In this document: one piece after another, positions 1-9,600 of the stretch
Layout of the letters: every line of letters starts with the position of its first letter
How positions within the stretch are numbered: the stretch's first letter is position 1
NCBI RefSeq assembly: GCF_020447315.1
Contig: NZ_JAJADQ010000008.1
Coordinates: 124,001 to 188,000, forward strand
Direction: 5' to 3'
From: Hymenobacter nitidus
GTDB taxonomy: Bacteria > Bacteroidota > Bacteroidia > Cytophagales > Hymenobacteraceae
DNA length: 64,000 nucleotides
The notes under the pieces: model-generated
Told to the model about the DNA's origin: nothing
The model's database searches: none
The model's input: only the letters and a program-made list of their open reading frames with translations
Made by a program: the position numbers and the translations under genes

Positions 1-140
1 TACCGATGCCTGGGCAGCAAGGGCTTATTCCTGAAAACCAGCGGCGGGAGCGGGGCGGTCAGGTGTCTTGCACCAGGAAGTGAGCGAAGTGTCGTATCGG
101 GTTTGAGGAAAAATATACTACTTGCCCTTATACCTCCCAA

Positions 141-3100
141 TTGACGATTGTTGTGAAGGAACAATACTCTAGCAAGCTGGCCAGTCATTGGGAGAACGAC
201 CTGCAACTACTGCAGCAGGCTTTCGATGCCCTCGTAGTGCTCGATGAGCGGGGCCGCCTCCTGTGGGGCAACGCCGGCCTGACAAACCTGCTGGGTTATT
301 CCCCGCAGGCACTGCACCACCAGGAACCCTGGCAGCTGCTGCGCGGCAGCGGCCCGGGCGCGGTTGCGCTGGCCTACCTAACTCAGCAGCTGAGCACGCG
401 GCAGGCCTTTCGCTACGAGGCCAGCCTCGCCCATCAGGATGGCTCCCCACGCTGGGTCCGGGTCCAGATCCAGCCGCTTCCGGCGGCCCCGGGCGAACCG
501 GCGCAGTTTGTAGGCCTCCTGGAAGATATTGCCGAGGCCAAAGCCACCCAGCAGGCCCTGGCCGAGAGCGAGCAGCGCTGGCAGCTGGCCATGGAGCGTT
601 TCGGCGATGGCGCCTGGGAGTTCAACTACCAGACCGGAGAAGAGTACTTTTCGGCCGCCTACCAAACCATGCTGGGCTACACCGAAGCGGAGTTTGCCCG
701 CACGCCGCAGGGTTGGCTTACCCACGTGCACCCCGATGATATTGCGGCCAGTCTGCAGGCTTCGGCGGCCTATTTGCGCGGAGAGCTGCCGATTTATTCC
801 ATCGAGCGGCGCCTGCGCTGCAAAAACGGCGACTACAAGTGGGTGCTGACCCGCGGCCTGGTAACCAAGTATGATGAGCAGGGCCAGCCCCTGATTATGA
901 CGGGCGTGCACACCGATATTTCGGCCCTGAAGGCTGCTAATGCCACCATCGAAGCTTCCCGTTTGCGTCTGTCGACCACCATTGCCAACTTTCAGGAGGG
1001 CATTCTGCTGGTGGATGAGCACCACCGGGTGGTGCTGGCCAACGAGGCCATTTGCCGGCTGTTTCAGGCCCGCAGCACCCCGCAGGAGCTGGTCGGGCTG
1101 GATGCCCGGCAATTTGGGCAGCTTGCCAAAAACCGTTTTAAGGAAGAGGAAGAGTTTCGGGCGCGCTACGAGGCGCTGGTGCTCAACTGCCAGCTGACGA
1201 CAGGCGAAATCTTTCTGCTCAAAAATGGCCGCTCCCTGCAGTGCGACTTCGTGCCGATTCACGTCGATGCCACCTACATCGGCTACCTCTGGAAGTTTGA
1301 GGATATCACCGAGCGCCGCGACAACGAGGAGAACCTGCGCCGCCGGGAGGAAAAATACCGGGGCATCATTGAGAACATGAAGCTGGGCCTGGTCGAGCGC
1401 GACCATACCGGGGAAGTGGCCTACGTGAACCAGGCTTTCTGCGACATTACCGGCTTCACGGCCGAGGAGCTGCTGCACCAAAGCGCCATGCAGCACGTGC
1501 TGGGTGAGGCCGGGGCGCTTTTCGTGGCCGAAAAAAACACCAACCGGTTCCGGGGTGTCTCGGAAACCTACGAAATGACCATCGTCACCAAAGCCGGGCA
1601 GCGCCGCTGGGTGCTGGTGAGCGGGGCCCCCGTCTACGACCAGGAGCGGCGGGTGAGCGGGGCCATCAGCATCACGCTCGACATCACCCACCAGAAGGAG
1701 CTGGAGCATAATCTGCGGGCCGCTAAGGAGTCGGCCGAGGAGTCGGCGCGCAGCAAGGAGCTGTTTCTGGCCAACATGAGCCACGAAATCCGCACGCCCA
1801 TGAACGCCATTCTGGGCATGGGGCAGCTGCTGGCCAAAACTCCGCTCAACGACGAGCAGCAGAACTATCTGCGCGCCATTGCCACGTCCGGCGAAAACCT
1901 GCTGGTTATTATCAATGATATTCTGGACCTGTCCAAGATCGGGGCCAGCCAGCTTTCCATCGAGCGGATCGGCTTCAACCTAGCCACGCTGCTGGGGCAG
2001 GTCGAGAAAAGCCTGCACTTCAAGGCCGAGGAAAAGGGCCTGCGCTTCCTGGTGAGCAGCGACGCGCACCTGCCCCGCGTGCTGCTCGGCGACCCCTACC
2101 GCATCACGCAGGTGCTGCTCAACCTGGCGGGCAATGCCATCAAGTTTACCGAGAAGGGCCACGTTTCTATCACAGCCGAGCTGGTCGGGCAGTACGGTCC
2201 GCAAGTCGAGCTGCGCTTCACCGTGGCCGACACCGGCGTGGGCATTGATGCCGACTACCTGGTAGATATCTTCAAGGAGTTCAGCCAGGAAGATTCCTCC
2301 GTGACCCGCAAGTTTGGCGGTACGGGCCTGGGCCTGAGCATCAGCCGGAGCCTGGTGAACCTGATGGGCGGCGAAATTGACATTGCCAGCCAGAAAAACG
2401 AAGGAACCCGCAGCTCTTTTTCCCTGCTGCTGGCCGTGGGCTCCGAAAAGGATTTGCCCCAGAAAATGGTCGTGACGGCCGACACCCGGGAGCGGCTGCG
2501 CGGCAAGCGGGTGCTGCTCACGGAGGACAATGCCTTTAACCGCCAGATAGCCAAGGGGTTTCTGCAGAATGCGGGCCTGCTGGTAACCGAAGCCGAAGAC
2601 GGAGCCGTGGCCGTGGCCCTGGCCCGTCAGCAGGTATTCGACGTTATCCTGATGGACGTGCAGATGCCGGTGATGAACGGGCTGGAGGCCACCATGCACA
2701 TCCGACAGAAGCTGGCCCTAAGTCCGCCCATTATTGCCCTGACGGCCAATGCTATTAAAGGCGAGCGGGAAAAATGCCTCGACGCGGGCATGAACGACTA
2801 CCTGGCCAAGCCTTTTCAGGAGGATGACCTGCTCAAAGTCATCAGCTACTGGACCCTGGGGGAGCGGCCCGCCCTGGCACCTGTATCCACGGCGGCGCCC
2901 TACAGCCTGGCCATCATTCAGCAGATAGGGCAGGGGGCTCCCGATTTTATGGTGCTGATGCTGGAGTCCTTTATCGAAAGCGCCACGGAAGCCATTGCCG
3001 AGTTGCGGCAGGCCGAGCAGGCCCGCGACGTGCAGCTGCTGCGAGCGGCCACCCACAAGCTGAAGCCCAGCCTGGAGCACCTGCAGGTATGGCACATTCT

Positions 3101-3254
3101 GCCCCTTGTGCAGCAGCTCGACACCTGGCAGGGCCCGTTCGAACCGCTGCCCCTGCTGCCGCTGCTCGAGCAAGTAGTGGGGCAGTTGCGCGAGTTGCTG
3201 GTATTGCTCGACGCCGAGCTGCACGCGGCCCGGCTGAAGCTGACCTCCGCGTAA
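141..3254 (+). CDS. Multi-PAS hybrid sensor histidine kinase with REC and Hpt domains
   Basis: Sensor kinase of 1037 residues that should autophosphorylate on His and relay phosphate internally. In order it shows about four PAS/PAC units (roughly residues 20-510; PAC-like ends such as 'VGLLEDIAEAK' and 'ITLDITHQKEL'), a HisKA box with SHEIRTPMNAILG (His about 548), a HATPase domain with DTGVGI and GGTGLGLSI, a receiver domain with phospho-acceptor Asp about 839 in LMDVQMP, and a C-terminal Hpt domain with His about 972 in THKLKP. No transmembrane segment is evident, so it is probably cytoplasmic. The assigned start is a TTG; no better ATG precedes the first PAS domain. It is not an HTCS regulator because it lacks the periplasmic beta-propeller and an AraC domain. 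Its proximity to the arabinan locus may be accidental. Output partner unknown. Confidence 0.93.
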   Translation: MTIVVKEQYSSKLASHWENDLQLLQQAFDALVVLDERGRLLWGNAGLTNLLGYSPQALHHQEPWQLLRGSGPGAVALAYLTQQLSTRQAFRYEASLAHQDGSPRWVRVQIQPLPAAPGEPAQFVGLLEDIAEAKATQQALAESEQRWQLAMERFGDGAWEFNYQTGEEYFSAAYQTMLGYTEAEFARTPQGWLTHVHPDDIAASLQASAAYLRGELPIYSIERRLRCKNGDYKWVLTRGLVTKYDEQGQPLIMTGVHTDISALKAANATIEASRLRLSTTIANFQEGILLVDEHHRVVLANEAICRLFQARSTPQELVGLDARQFGQLAKNRFKEEEEFRARYEALVLNCQLTTGEIFLLKNGRSLQCDFVPIHVDATYIGYLWKFEDITERRDNEENLRRREEKYRGIIENMKLGLVERDHTGEVAYVNQAFCDITGFTAEELLHQSAMQHVLGEAGALFVAEKNTNRFRGVSETYEMTIVTKAGQRRWVLVSGAPVYDQERRVSGAISITLDITHQKELEHNLRAAKESAEESARSKELFLANMSHEIRTPMNAILGMGQLLAKTPLNDEQQNYLRAIATSGENLLVIINDILDLSKIGASQLSIERIGFNLATLLGQVEKSLHFKAEEKGLRFLVSSDAHLPRVLLGDPYRITQVLLNLAGNAIKFTEKGHVSITAELVGQYGPQVELRFTVADTGVGIDADYLVDIFKEFSQEDSSVTRKFGGTGLGLSISRSLVNLMGGEIDIASQKNEGTRSSFSLLLAVGSEKDLPQKMVVTADTRERLRGKRVLLTEDNAFNRQIAKGFLQNAGLLVTEAEDGAVAVALARQQVFDVILMDVQMPVMNGLEATMHIRQKLALSPPIIALTANAIKGEREKCLDAGMNDYLAKPFQEDDLLKVISYWTLGERPALAPVSTAAPYSLAIIQQIGQGAPDFMVLMLESFIESATEAIAELRQAEQARDVQLLRAATHKLKPSLEHLQVWHILPLVQQLDTWQGPFEPLPLLPLLEQVVGQLRELLVLLDAELHAARLKLTSA

Positions 3255-3257
3255 GGC

Positions 3258-3293
3258 CGGCCACCGCGTAGCCTGCCGGGCTACGGCCGGTGG
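3258..3293 (+). terminator. GC-rich hairpin after the hybrid kinase
   Basis: The arms CCACC-G-CGTAGCC and GGCTACG-GC-CGGTGG fold around a TGCCG loop just after the kinase stop codon. No clear T-run follows, so it may be a weak terminator or only an RNA-stabilising hairpin. Confidence 0.4.
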
Positions 3294-3528
3294 GATGGAG
3301 GTACCGCATTCTTAAATGGCTCTTCGGAATATTACAATTTGCATCCTATTTGGCCGGGTTAAGGCCCGGTACGATTCACAATTATTTATTGGTATTGTGT
3401 TTCAATTTTGTTAACCTTACTCACCGATGCCTGAGTAAGCTGTTTACCAGTACACATCGTGCGGAGTAAAATGCCCGTACGGCCTGGAAAACGAAGTTTT
3501 CAACTTTTGCTTTTTTTTTGATGCTTTA

Positions 3529-3542
3529 CACAAACGATTGTG
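3529..3542. promoter_or_regulatory. Operator palindrome 1 (susC distal)
   Basis: CACAAACGATTGTG, a LacI-type palindrome with a central CG. It is identical to the copies at 3556, 11342 and 27140. It is preceded by CTTTA, as are the copies near 31483 (minus strand) and 31672. Probable binding site of the LacI-family regulator encoded at 31701. Confidence 0.8.
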
Positions 3543-3555
3543 AATCCTGACATTG

Positions 3556-3569
3556 CACAAACGATTGTG
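3556..3569. promoter_or_regulatory. Operator palindrome 2 (susC proximal)
   Basis: Second CACAAACGATTGTG, 27 bp centre-to-centre from the first and 32 bp before the susC ATG. The tandem pair suggests tight or cooperative control of the capture genes. Confidence 0.8.
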
Positions 3570-3601
3570 TTATTTTCTCTCCAATTCCCACACTTACTTT
3601 T

Positions 3602-6600
3602 ATGAAAAAGCCTGTACCCAAAATAGGCCGGATAACAGTTCCGGCCTTGCTCTGCTGCCTGCCGCTACACGCTGCGCTGGCCGATGCCGCCGGGGCAACG
3701 CCAGCAGTTGAGCCCATATCAGTAGCGGCCCTGGCCGACATCAGCGTCACGGGTCGGGTCGTGGATGAGCAGGGAGCCGGTATTCCCGGGGTCAACGTTA
3801 TTATAAAAGGTACCAGCACCGGCACCCAGACCGACGCCGAGGGACGCTTCAGCCTCACGGCTCCCGACAACGGTACGCTGGTATTCTCCTTCGTGGGTTA
3901 TGCCTCGCAGGAAGTGCCCGTTAGTGGCCGCACGAGCGTGAACGTAGCCCTGGCCCCCGACAACCGCGCCCTCTCGGAAGTAGTGGTCGTAGGCTACCTC
4001 ACGGAGAACCGGCAGAACGTGACCAGCTCGGTGAGCAGCCTGGATGTGGCTGAGGCCACCAAGGCTCCGGTGGCTACGGCTACGCAGGCCCTGCAAGGGC
4101 GCCTACCCGGCGTGCAGGTAACCGGCTCGGGTGGCCCCGGCGACGCGCCCGTCGTCAACATTCGGGGTATCGGCACGCTGGGTAATGCCAACAGCGGCCC
4201 GCTCTACGTAATTGACGGGCTCTGGACCGACAACATCCGGGATTTGAACCCCAACGATATTGAGAGTCTGACGGTGCTCAAAGATGCCTCTTCGACGGCC
4301 GTGTACGGCTCGCGCGGGGCCAACGGCGTGGTGCAGATTACAACCAAAAAGGGTCGGGTAGGGGCCCCGGCCATCAGCTTCAATGGCTACCGCGGCATCG
4401 ACCAGATATACAAGCGCTACAACCTAACCAACGCCAGCGAGTGGGCCGACCGCGCTGTGCAGGCCTACGCCAACGCCAAGATTGACCCTCTAAACGCCGG
4501 GCAGAACAGCCTGGCCGGGGCCGTGAAAGGTCCTGGCGGGGCTTTCAACCCCAACGTGGACACGGACTGGCAGGACGAATTTTTCCAGATCGGGACCATT
4601 GAGGACTACAACCTGTCGTTTTCGGGGGGCTCGGCCAGCGACAAAAGCGCGACGAACTTCCTGATTTCGGGCGAGTACTTCCACCAGGAAGGCGTGGTGA
4701 AGGGTCCGGATTTCAAGCGCTACAGCCTGCGCCTGAACTCGGGCCTGACCCGCGGGCGGTTTAAGTTTCAGGAGAACCTGCAGCTGACCCACCTCGACGT
4801 GACGCTGCTCAACGGCGCGCCCTTCATCGACGTGCTGATCATGATTCCGACTATTCCGGTGTACGACCCGGCCAATACCGGGGGCTTCGGCACGGGCTCA
4901 CCCACTATCAACACCTTCGCAACCAACCCCATCGGGGCCCAGCAGCTGCTGCGCCGCACCCAGTCGGATAACCGCCTGGCGGGCAACGTCAGCACCGATT
5001 TCTCCCTCTTTGACTTCCTGACCTACCGGCTGAACCTGGCTATCGACGGGCACACCTACAGCAATGCCGATGCCCAGCAGGCCGGTATTCTGCGGCAGAA
5101 CTCGCGCATCAATACTTCGTCCCTGAATGAGTTTCTGGGCTACGACATGTTTTTGCTGGCCGAGAACACCCTGAACTTCAACAAGCGCCTGGGCGACCAC
5201 ACTATCAATGCGTTGGGCGGCTACTCGGAGCAAAGCTTCCGGGCGCACAACGTGCAGGCCGGCGCGCAGGGCTTTACCGCGGCGCCGCAGTACTACTTCG
5301 AACTGAGCGCGGGCCCGGAAAAGGGTGTCATTCAGGGCAGCTCCTTTAAGTATACCAAGCGTTCCTTCTTCGCGCAGGCTACCTACGACTACAAAAACCG
5401 CTACCTGCTGTCGGTCAGCGGCCGCCGCGACGGCTCGTCGCGGTTTGCCAAGCAGAACCGCTGGGGTAACTTCGGCGCCGCTTCCCTCGGCTGGCGCATC
5501 AGCGAGGAAAACTTCCTCAAGGACGCGCTGCCCCAGATTAACAACCTGAAGCTGCGGGCCAGCTACGGTGCCAACGGCAACGATGCGCTGAACGGCCCCT
5601 ACGGCGGTAGCTACCTGCCGTATCCGATTGTGGGTCAGAACGTGAACTACGTTATCGGCACCGGGCAGAACATCGTCAACGGCTCGTCGCAGCTGGCCTT
5701 GCCCAGCCCCGACATCCGCTGGGAGGAGCGCTACACCAAGAACATCGGCCTGGACCTGAGCGTGCTGAACAACCGCCTCTCGGTTTCGACGGATTACTAC
5801 GTTTCCGAAACCCGCAACGCCCTGGCGCCGGTGCAGGTAGTGACTTACCTTGGCCACTTCGGCCAGGACCTCTACCAGAACGCCGGGGATATTGAAAACA
5901 AAGGCTTTGAGCTGGCCATCGGCTACCACGATACCAAGCGCGACTTCACCTACGGCGCCGACTTTACGCTGACGACCGTGAAAAACCGGCTGACGCGCGT
6001 GCCAGTAGAGGGCCAGGCCTTCGGGGGCGCCGACCTGACGCGCTCCGAAGTGGGCACTTCCCTGGGCGAGTTCTACCTGATTCCCTTCGACGGTATTTTC
6101 CAGACCGATGACGAGGCCGCCAACTACAAGAACTCGAAAGGCGTCGTGATTCAGCCCTACGCTTCGGCCGGCGACGTGCGCTACCGGGACGTAAACGACG
6201 ACGGCAAGATTGACAACACCGACCGCACCTACTCGGGCCGGGCCATTCCGAACCTGCAGATGGGCCTGAACCTGAACGCGGCCTATAAGGGCTTCGACCT
6301 GTCGGTATTCCTGAACTCGGTGAGCGGCAACAAGATCTACAACCAGGCCCGCCGCGACCTGGAAAGCTACATCGGCCCCAACAACTACAACGCCGACGTG
6401 ACGCCCTGGACGCCCCAGAACCCCTCGACCACCACGCCCCGCCTGCTGCAGGGCGCCAGCCCCGACTTCCGGCTGGCCCAGGCTGCCTCGTCGAATGCCT
6501 ACTTCAATACGACGCGCTGGCTGGAAGACGGCTCCTACATCCGGCTGCGCAACGTGCAGCTGGGCTATACCTTCCCCAAGAACCTGACCGGCAAAGTGCC

Positions 6601-6772
6601 CAGCCTGGGCAGCGTGCGGGTGTATGTAACGGGCCGCAACCTGCTGACCATCACCGACTACACGGGCTTTGATCCGGAGGTTACCGGCACGGGCTTCTTC
6701 AGCCGCGGCGTTGATAACAGCGCGTACCCCAACGTGCGCAGCGTAACGGGCGGCGTGCAGGTCAATTTCTAA
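3602..6772 (+). CDS. SusC/RagA-family TonB-dependent outer-membrane transporter
   Basis: Outer-membrane beta-barrel of 1056 residues that imports oligosaccharides with energy from TonB. An N-terminal signal peptide (KKPVPK then a hydrophobic stretch to about residue 28) is followed by a carboxypeptidase-regulatory-like domain (about 48-120, GRVVDEQGAGIPGVNV). Then come the TonB plug (about 150-250, with PLYVIDGL and the DASSTAVYGSRGANGVV motif) and the barrel, ending in a typical terminal strand (GGVQVNF). A SusD partner follows 66 bp downstream. Two operator palindromes sit just upstream. Inside an arabinose-degrading locus its substrate is probably arabino-oligosaccharides; this is context inference, as SusC sequence alone does not show specificity. 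Confidence 0.96.
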   Translation: MKKPVPKIGRITVPALLCCLPLHAALADAAGATPAVEPISVAALADISVTGRVVDEQGAGIPGVNVIIKGTSTGTQTDAEGRFSLTAPDNGTLVFSFVGYASQEVPVSGRTSVNVALAPDNRALSEVVVVGYLTENRQNVTSSVSSLDVAEATKAPVATATQALQGRLPGVQVTGSGGPGDAPVVNIRGIGTLGNANSGPLYVIDGLWTDNIRDLNPNDIESLTVLKDASSTAVYGSRGANGVVQITTKKGRVGAPAISFNGYRGIDQIYKRYNLTNASEWADRAVQAYANAKIDPLNAGQNSLAGAVKGPGGAFNPNVDTDWQDEFFQIGTIEDYNLSFSGGSASDKSATNFLISGEYFHQEGVVKGPDFKRYSLRLNSGLTRGRFKFQENLQLTHLDVTLLNGAPFIDVLIMIPTIPVYDPANTGGFGTGSPTINTFATNPIGAQQLLRRTQSDNRLAGNVSTDFSLFDFLTYRLNLAIDGHTYSNADAQQAGILRQNSRINTSSLNEFLGYDMFLLAENTLNFNKRLGDHTINALGGYSEQSFRAHNVQAGAQGFTAAPQYYFELSAGPEKGVIQGSSFKYTKRSFFAQATYDYKNRYLLSVSGRRDGSSRFAKQNRWGNFGAASLGWRISEENFLKDALPQINNLKLRASYGANGNDALNGPYGGSYLPYPIVGQNVNYVIGTGQNIVNGSSQLALPSPDIRWEERYTKNIGLDLSVLNNRLSVSTDYYVSETRNALAPVQVVTYLGHFGQDLYQNAGDIENKGFELAIGYHDTKRDFTYGADFTLTTVKNRLTRVPVEGQAFGGADLTRSEVGTSLGEFYLIPFDGIFQTDDEAANYKNSKGVVIQPYASAGDVRYRDVNDDGKIDNTDRTYSGRAIPNLQMGLNLNAAYKGFDLSVFLNSVSGNKIYNQARRDLESYIGPNNYNADVTPWTPQNPSTTTPRLLQGASPDFRLAQAASSNAYFNTTRWLEDGSYIRLRNVQLGYTFPKNLTGKVPSLGSVRVYVTGRNLLTITDYTGFDPEVTGTGFFSRGVDNSAYPNVRSVTGGVQVNF

Positions 6773-6838
6773 GAGCATGGCCTGCGGGCTGCCCCGCCGT
6801 GGCCCGCTTTCCTTCCCACCGACTTCACTTTTACGGAT

Positions 6839-8371
6839 ATGAAAGTAAATAAACTAGCCATCCTGCTGCTGGCAGGAGCCCTGTTCACGGCCACCGGCTG
6901 CGAAAAGGATTTGCTGGACCAACCCAACCCGAACGCGCCCACCACGGACCAGTTCTGGAAAACCGAGGACGACGCCATCAAGGGCGTATTTGCCTGCTAC
7001 TCGGGCCTGCAGCAGTTTGCCTGCTACTACCGCAGCTGGCACTTTATGGCCCACCGCTCCGACGAGTCGTTCAGCCAAAGCCCGTTTGCGGCCCTGGCCG
7101 ACTTCACGCGCTTCGTGACGCCGGACAACAACTTCTTCATTTCGTCTTTTGCCTGGAATGACTACTACCGCACGATTTACCGCACCAACCAGGTAATTAC
7201 CCACGTGCCCGACATTCAGATGAACGAGACGCTGCGCCGCCGCTTGGTGGCCGAAGCGCGGTTTGTGCGGGCCCTGTCGTACTTCGACCTGGTGTACTTC
7301 TTCGGCAACGTGCCCCTGATTGTGGTGGAGCCCGTGGTGACGACCCGCGCCCCGCAGGCCACGCCGGCCCAGACCGAGCAGCAGATTATCGACGATTTGC
7401 TGGCCGCCATTCCCGACCTGCCCGCCAACTACGGCGACGCCGACAAGGGCCGGGCCACCAAAGGCGCCGCTCAGGCCCTGCTGGCCAAGGTGTATATGCA
7501 GCAGAAGAAGTACTCGGAGGCTTCGACCTTGTTTACCCAGATCATCAACTCCACGGAGTATGACCTGGTGCCCAACTACCTGGACAACTTCACCGATACC
7601 AACGAAAACAACCGCGAGTCGGTGTTTGAAGTGCAGTTTACCGGCGGTGTGCTGGAAGTAGGGCAGGGGCAGGACAACGCCTCCTCGTCGGAAAGCCACG
7701 ACCGGCCCAACTTCTTCGGCCCTCCCGGCCCGACCTACGCCGACGTGCAGCCCCGCCGCTGGCTGCTGGACGAGTACAAGGACTCGACCGTGGCCTTCGC
7801 GCCGGGCAGCACCACGCGCCGCCGCATCGACCCACGCCGCGACATCAGCATTATTCACGCCGGCAACCCCGACCGGTTCTACGGCAAAACCTTCGCCGAG
7901 TGGAACTGGAACCCCAACCAGCAGTACTGGCGCAAGTACCTCAATGACCGCACCCGCCCCGACGAGAACTTCTCTTCCGGCATCAACCACCGCGTCATTC
8001 GCTTTGCCGACGTGCTGCTGATGCAGGCCGAAGCCCTCACCGAGCTCAATCAGACCAGTGCCGCCCTGCCCCTGATTAACCGCGTGCGGCAGCGTCCCTC
8101 GGTAAACCTGGCCCCCCTGACCGGTACCTACACCCGCGAGCAGCTGCGCCCCATTATCCGCAGCGAGCGGGCCAAGGAGCTGTCGGGCGAAGGCACCCGC
8201 TGGTTCGACATTCTGCGCTGGGGCCTGATGGACGACCAGGCCGGCATCGACGAGCTGAAGAGCCGCGACCCGGACTTCTCCAACTTCCGCCTGGGCATCT
8301 CCAAGCTGCTGCCCATCCCGCAGCGTGACATCGATATTGACCCCAACATCCGACAGAACCTGGGCTACTAA
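6839..8371 (+). CDS. SusD/RagB-family outer-membrane glycan-binding lipoprotein
   Basis: Surface lipoprotein of 510 residues that caps the SusC channel and binds glycan. It begins with a lipoprotein signal (FTATGC, lipobox Cys about 21) and DQPNPNAPTTDQFW. It has the SusD N-terminal helical region (RFVRALSYFDLVYFFGNVPL, TPR-like) and the RagB/SusD C-terminal motif (RSERAKELSGEGTRWFDILRWG), and ends in IPQRDIDIDPNIRQNLGY, typical of the family. It is co-directional with susC and almost surely co-transcribed. Predicted ligand: arabinan or arabinose-containing side chains, by context. Confidence 0.96.
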   Translation: MKVNKLAILLLAGALFTATGCEKDLLDQPNPNAPTTDQFWKTEDDAIKGVFACYSGLQQFACYYRSWHFMAHRSDESFSQSPFAALADFTRFVTPDNNFFISSFAWNDYYRTIYRTNQVITHVPDIQMNETLRRRLVAEARFVRALSYFDLVYFFGNVPLIVVEPVVTTRAPQATPAQTEQQIIDDLLAAIPDLPANYGDADKGRATKGAAQALLAKVYMQQKKYSEASTLFTQIINSTEYDLVPNYLDNFTDTNENNRESVFEVQFTGGVLEVGQGQDNASSSESHDRPNFFGPPGPTYADVQPRRWLLDEYKDSTVAFAPGSTTRRRIDPRRDISIIHAGNPDRFYGKTFAEWNWNPNQQYWRKYLNDRTRPDENFSSGINHRVIRFADVLLMQAEALTELNQTSAALPLINRVRQRPSVNLAPLTGTYTREQLRPIIRSERAKELSGEGTRWFDILRWGLMDDQAGIDELKSRDPDFSNFRLGISKLLPIPQRDIDIDPNIRQNLGY

Positions 8372-8396
8372 GCGGTCCGGGCCCGTAGAAGGGAAG

Positions 8397-8434
8397 ACAG
8401 CCGTTCCGGAGTACCAGGAGCGGCTGTTCTGTTC
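8397..8434 (+). terminator. Hairpin between susD and the first GH43 gene
   Basis: ACAGCCGTTCC pairs with GGAGCGGCTGT (one G-T pair), followed by TTCTGTTCT. It may be a partial terminator that lowers transcription beyond susCD, or a processing hairpin protecting susCD mRNA. Confidence 0.45.
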
Positions 8435-8484
8435 TCCGGGCAGGGTCTGCCGAGTTTCGGAGCGTTACTAAAAGCTTGATACCA

Positions 8485-9552
8485 ATGTCTTTGTCGATAA
8501 AAAACCTGCGGTGGGTGCCTCTGCTGCTGGCCCTGAGCCTGGCCGGCTGCAACAGCAGTGAGCAGGGCAACAGTCCGCCCAACCCGCCGCCGACTACGGC
8601 TACCACCTTCACCAACCCCTTGCTGCCCTCGGGCCCCGACCCGTGGGTGTACCAGAAAGACGGGTTCTACTACTACCTGCACACCACCAACACGAGCCTG
8701 CGCATCTGGAAAACCGCCCGGATGTCGGACCTGGGCACTACCCCCAGCGTGCTGGCCTGGTCGCCCACGCCGGGCGGGCCGGCCTCGGGCAACCTGTGGG
8801 CCCCGGAGCTGCACTTCCTGGAGGGCAAGTGGTACATCTACTACACCGCCGGTCCGCCCGGCTCCGACCTGGGCCAGCAGCGCACCTGGGTGCTGGAAAA
8901 CACCGCCGCCGACCCTACCACCGGCACCTGGACCGATAAAGGCCGCATCTTCAACCCTTCCGCCGACTTCTGGGCCATTGACGGCACCGTGCTGGAGCAG
9001 AACAACAAGCGCTACTTTATCTGGTCGGGCCACAACGGGCTCGACGGGGTGCAGCGCATCTACATTTCGGAGATGAGCAACCCCTGGACCCTGGTGGGGC
9101 CGCGCGTGGAGCTTTCCCGCCCCGAGTTCAACTGGGAAAACGTGGGGCCGCCATACGTGAACGAAGGCCCCGAAATCCTGAAGCGCGGCGACAAAACCTT
9201 CCTGGTGTACTCGGCCAGCTTCTGCGGCTCCGACCAGTACGCGCTGGGCATGCTCACGGCCACTAGTACCGCCGACCCGCTGCTGCCCGCCTCCTGGAAG
9301 AAGTCGACCACGCCGGTATTTTCGCAAAACCCCGCCAACCGGGCCTATGCCACCGGCCACAACGGCTTCTTCAAGTCCCGCGACGGGCAGGAGGACTGGA
9401 TTATCTACCACGCCAACTCCAACCCCAACGAAGGCTGCGTGGAGAAGCGCAATCCGCGCATGCAGAAGTTTACCTGGAACGCAGATGGCACGCCCAATTT
9501 TGGGGTTCCCGTGGCCATCGGCGTGCCCATCACCAAGCCCAGCGGCGAGTAA
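8485..9552 (+). CDS. GH43 family lipoprotein, probable exo-arabinanase/arabinofuranosidase
   Basis: Five-bladed beta-propeller glycosidase of 355 residues. I chose the ATG at 8485 over the upstream TTG because it gives a compact lipoprotein signal (LALSLAGC, Cys 22). GH43 catalytic acids are visible: Asp52 in GPDPW (base), Asp166 in WAIDG (pKa modulator) and Glu227 in VNEGPE (acid). The cell-envelope lipidation suggests surface or periplasmic action next to SusCD. It is a clear paralogue of the enzyme at 33972-35033: both begin the domain with TFTNPLLP.G.DPW and end with FGxPVxxxxPxxxPSGE. The activity is likely release of arabinose or short oligomers from alpha-1,5-arabinan; the exact mode cannot be read from sequence. 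Confidence 0.92.
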   Translation: MSLSIKNLRWVPLLLALSLAGCNSSEQGNSPPNPPPTTATTFTNPLLPSGPDPWVYQKDGFYYYLHTTNTSLRIWKTARMSDLGTTPSVLAWSPTPGGPASGNLWAPELHFLEGKWYIYYTAGPPGSDLGQQRTWVLENTAADPTTGTWTDKGRIFNPSADFWAIDGTVLEQNNKRYFIWSGHNGLDGVQRIYISEMSNPWTLVGPRVELSRPEFNWENVGPPYVNEGPEILKRGDKTFLVYSASFCGSDQYALGMLTATSTADPLLPASWKKSTTPVFSQNPANRAYATGHNGFFKSRDGQEDWIIYHANSNPNEGCVEKRNPRMQKFTWNADGTPNFGVPVAIGVPITKPSGE

Positions 9553-9600
9553 GTCTGCCAGCCGCTGCCATTCTCTCCTCACTTCCAAATTCCCCAACGC

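Larger units (their letters stand above)
3294..3601 (+). promoter_or_regulatory. Regulatory gap upstream of susC
   Basis: AT-rich gap between the kinase and susC with no ORF of its own. It holds two copies of the 14-bp arabinose-locus operator close to the susC start. It also holds a widely spaced CACAAT...ATTGTG pair near 3377-3399 that does not fit the operator spacing. I could not assign a convincing TTTG/TAnnTTTG promoter pair, although TTTTTTG and TATTTTCT stretches exist. Confidence 0.6.

Noticed and set aside
141..3254. Hybrid kinase as the arabinan sensor (HTCS)
   Set aside because: No periplasmic sensor, no membrane helix and no AraC output domain; the operators and LacI protein explain control better.
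3377..3399. CACAAT and ATTGTG half-sites as an eighth operator
   Set aside because: They are separated by 11 bp instead of forming the contiguous 14-bp palindrome, so the spacing does not match the other seven.
4898..6778. 626-codon open frame on the minus strand inside susC
   Set aside because: Antisense shadow caused by high GC content; it lies wholly across a certain gene and has no protein pattern.
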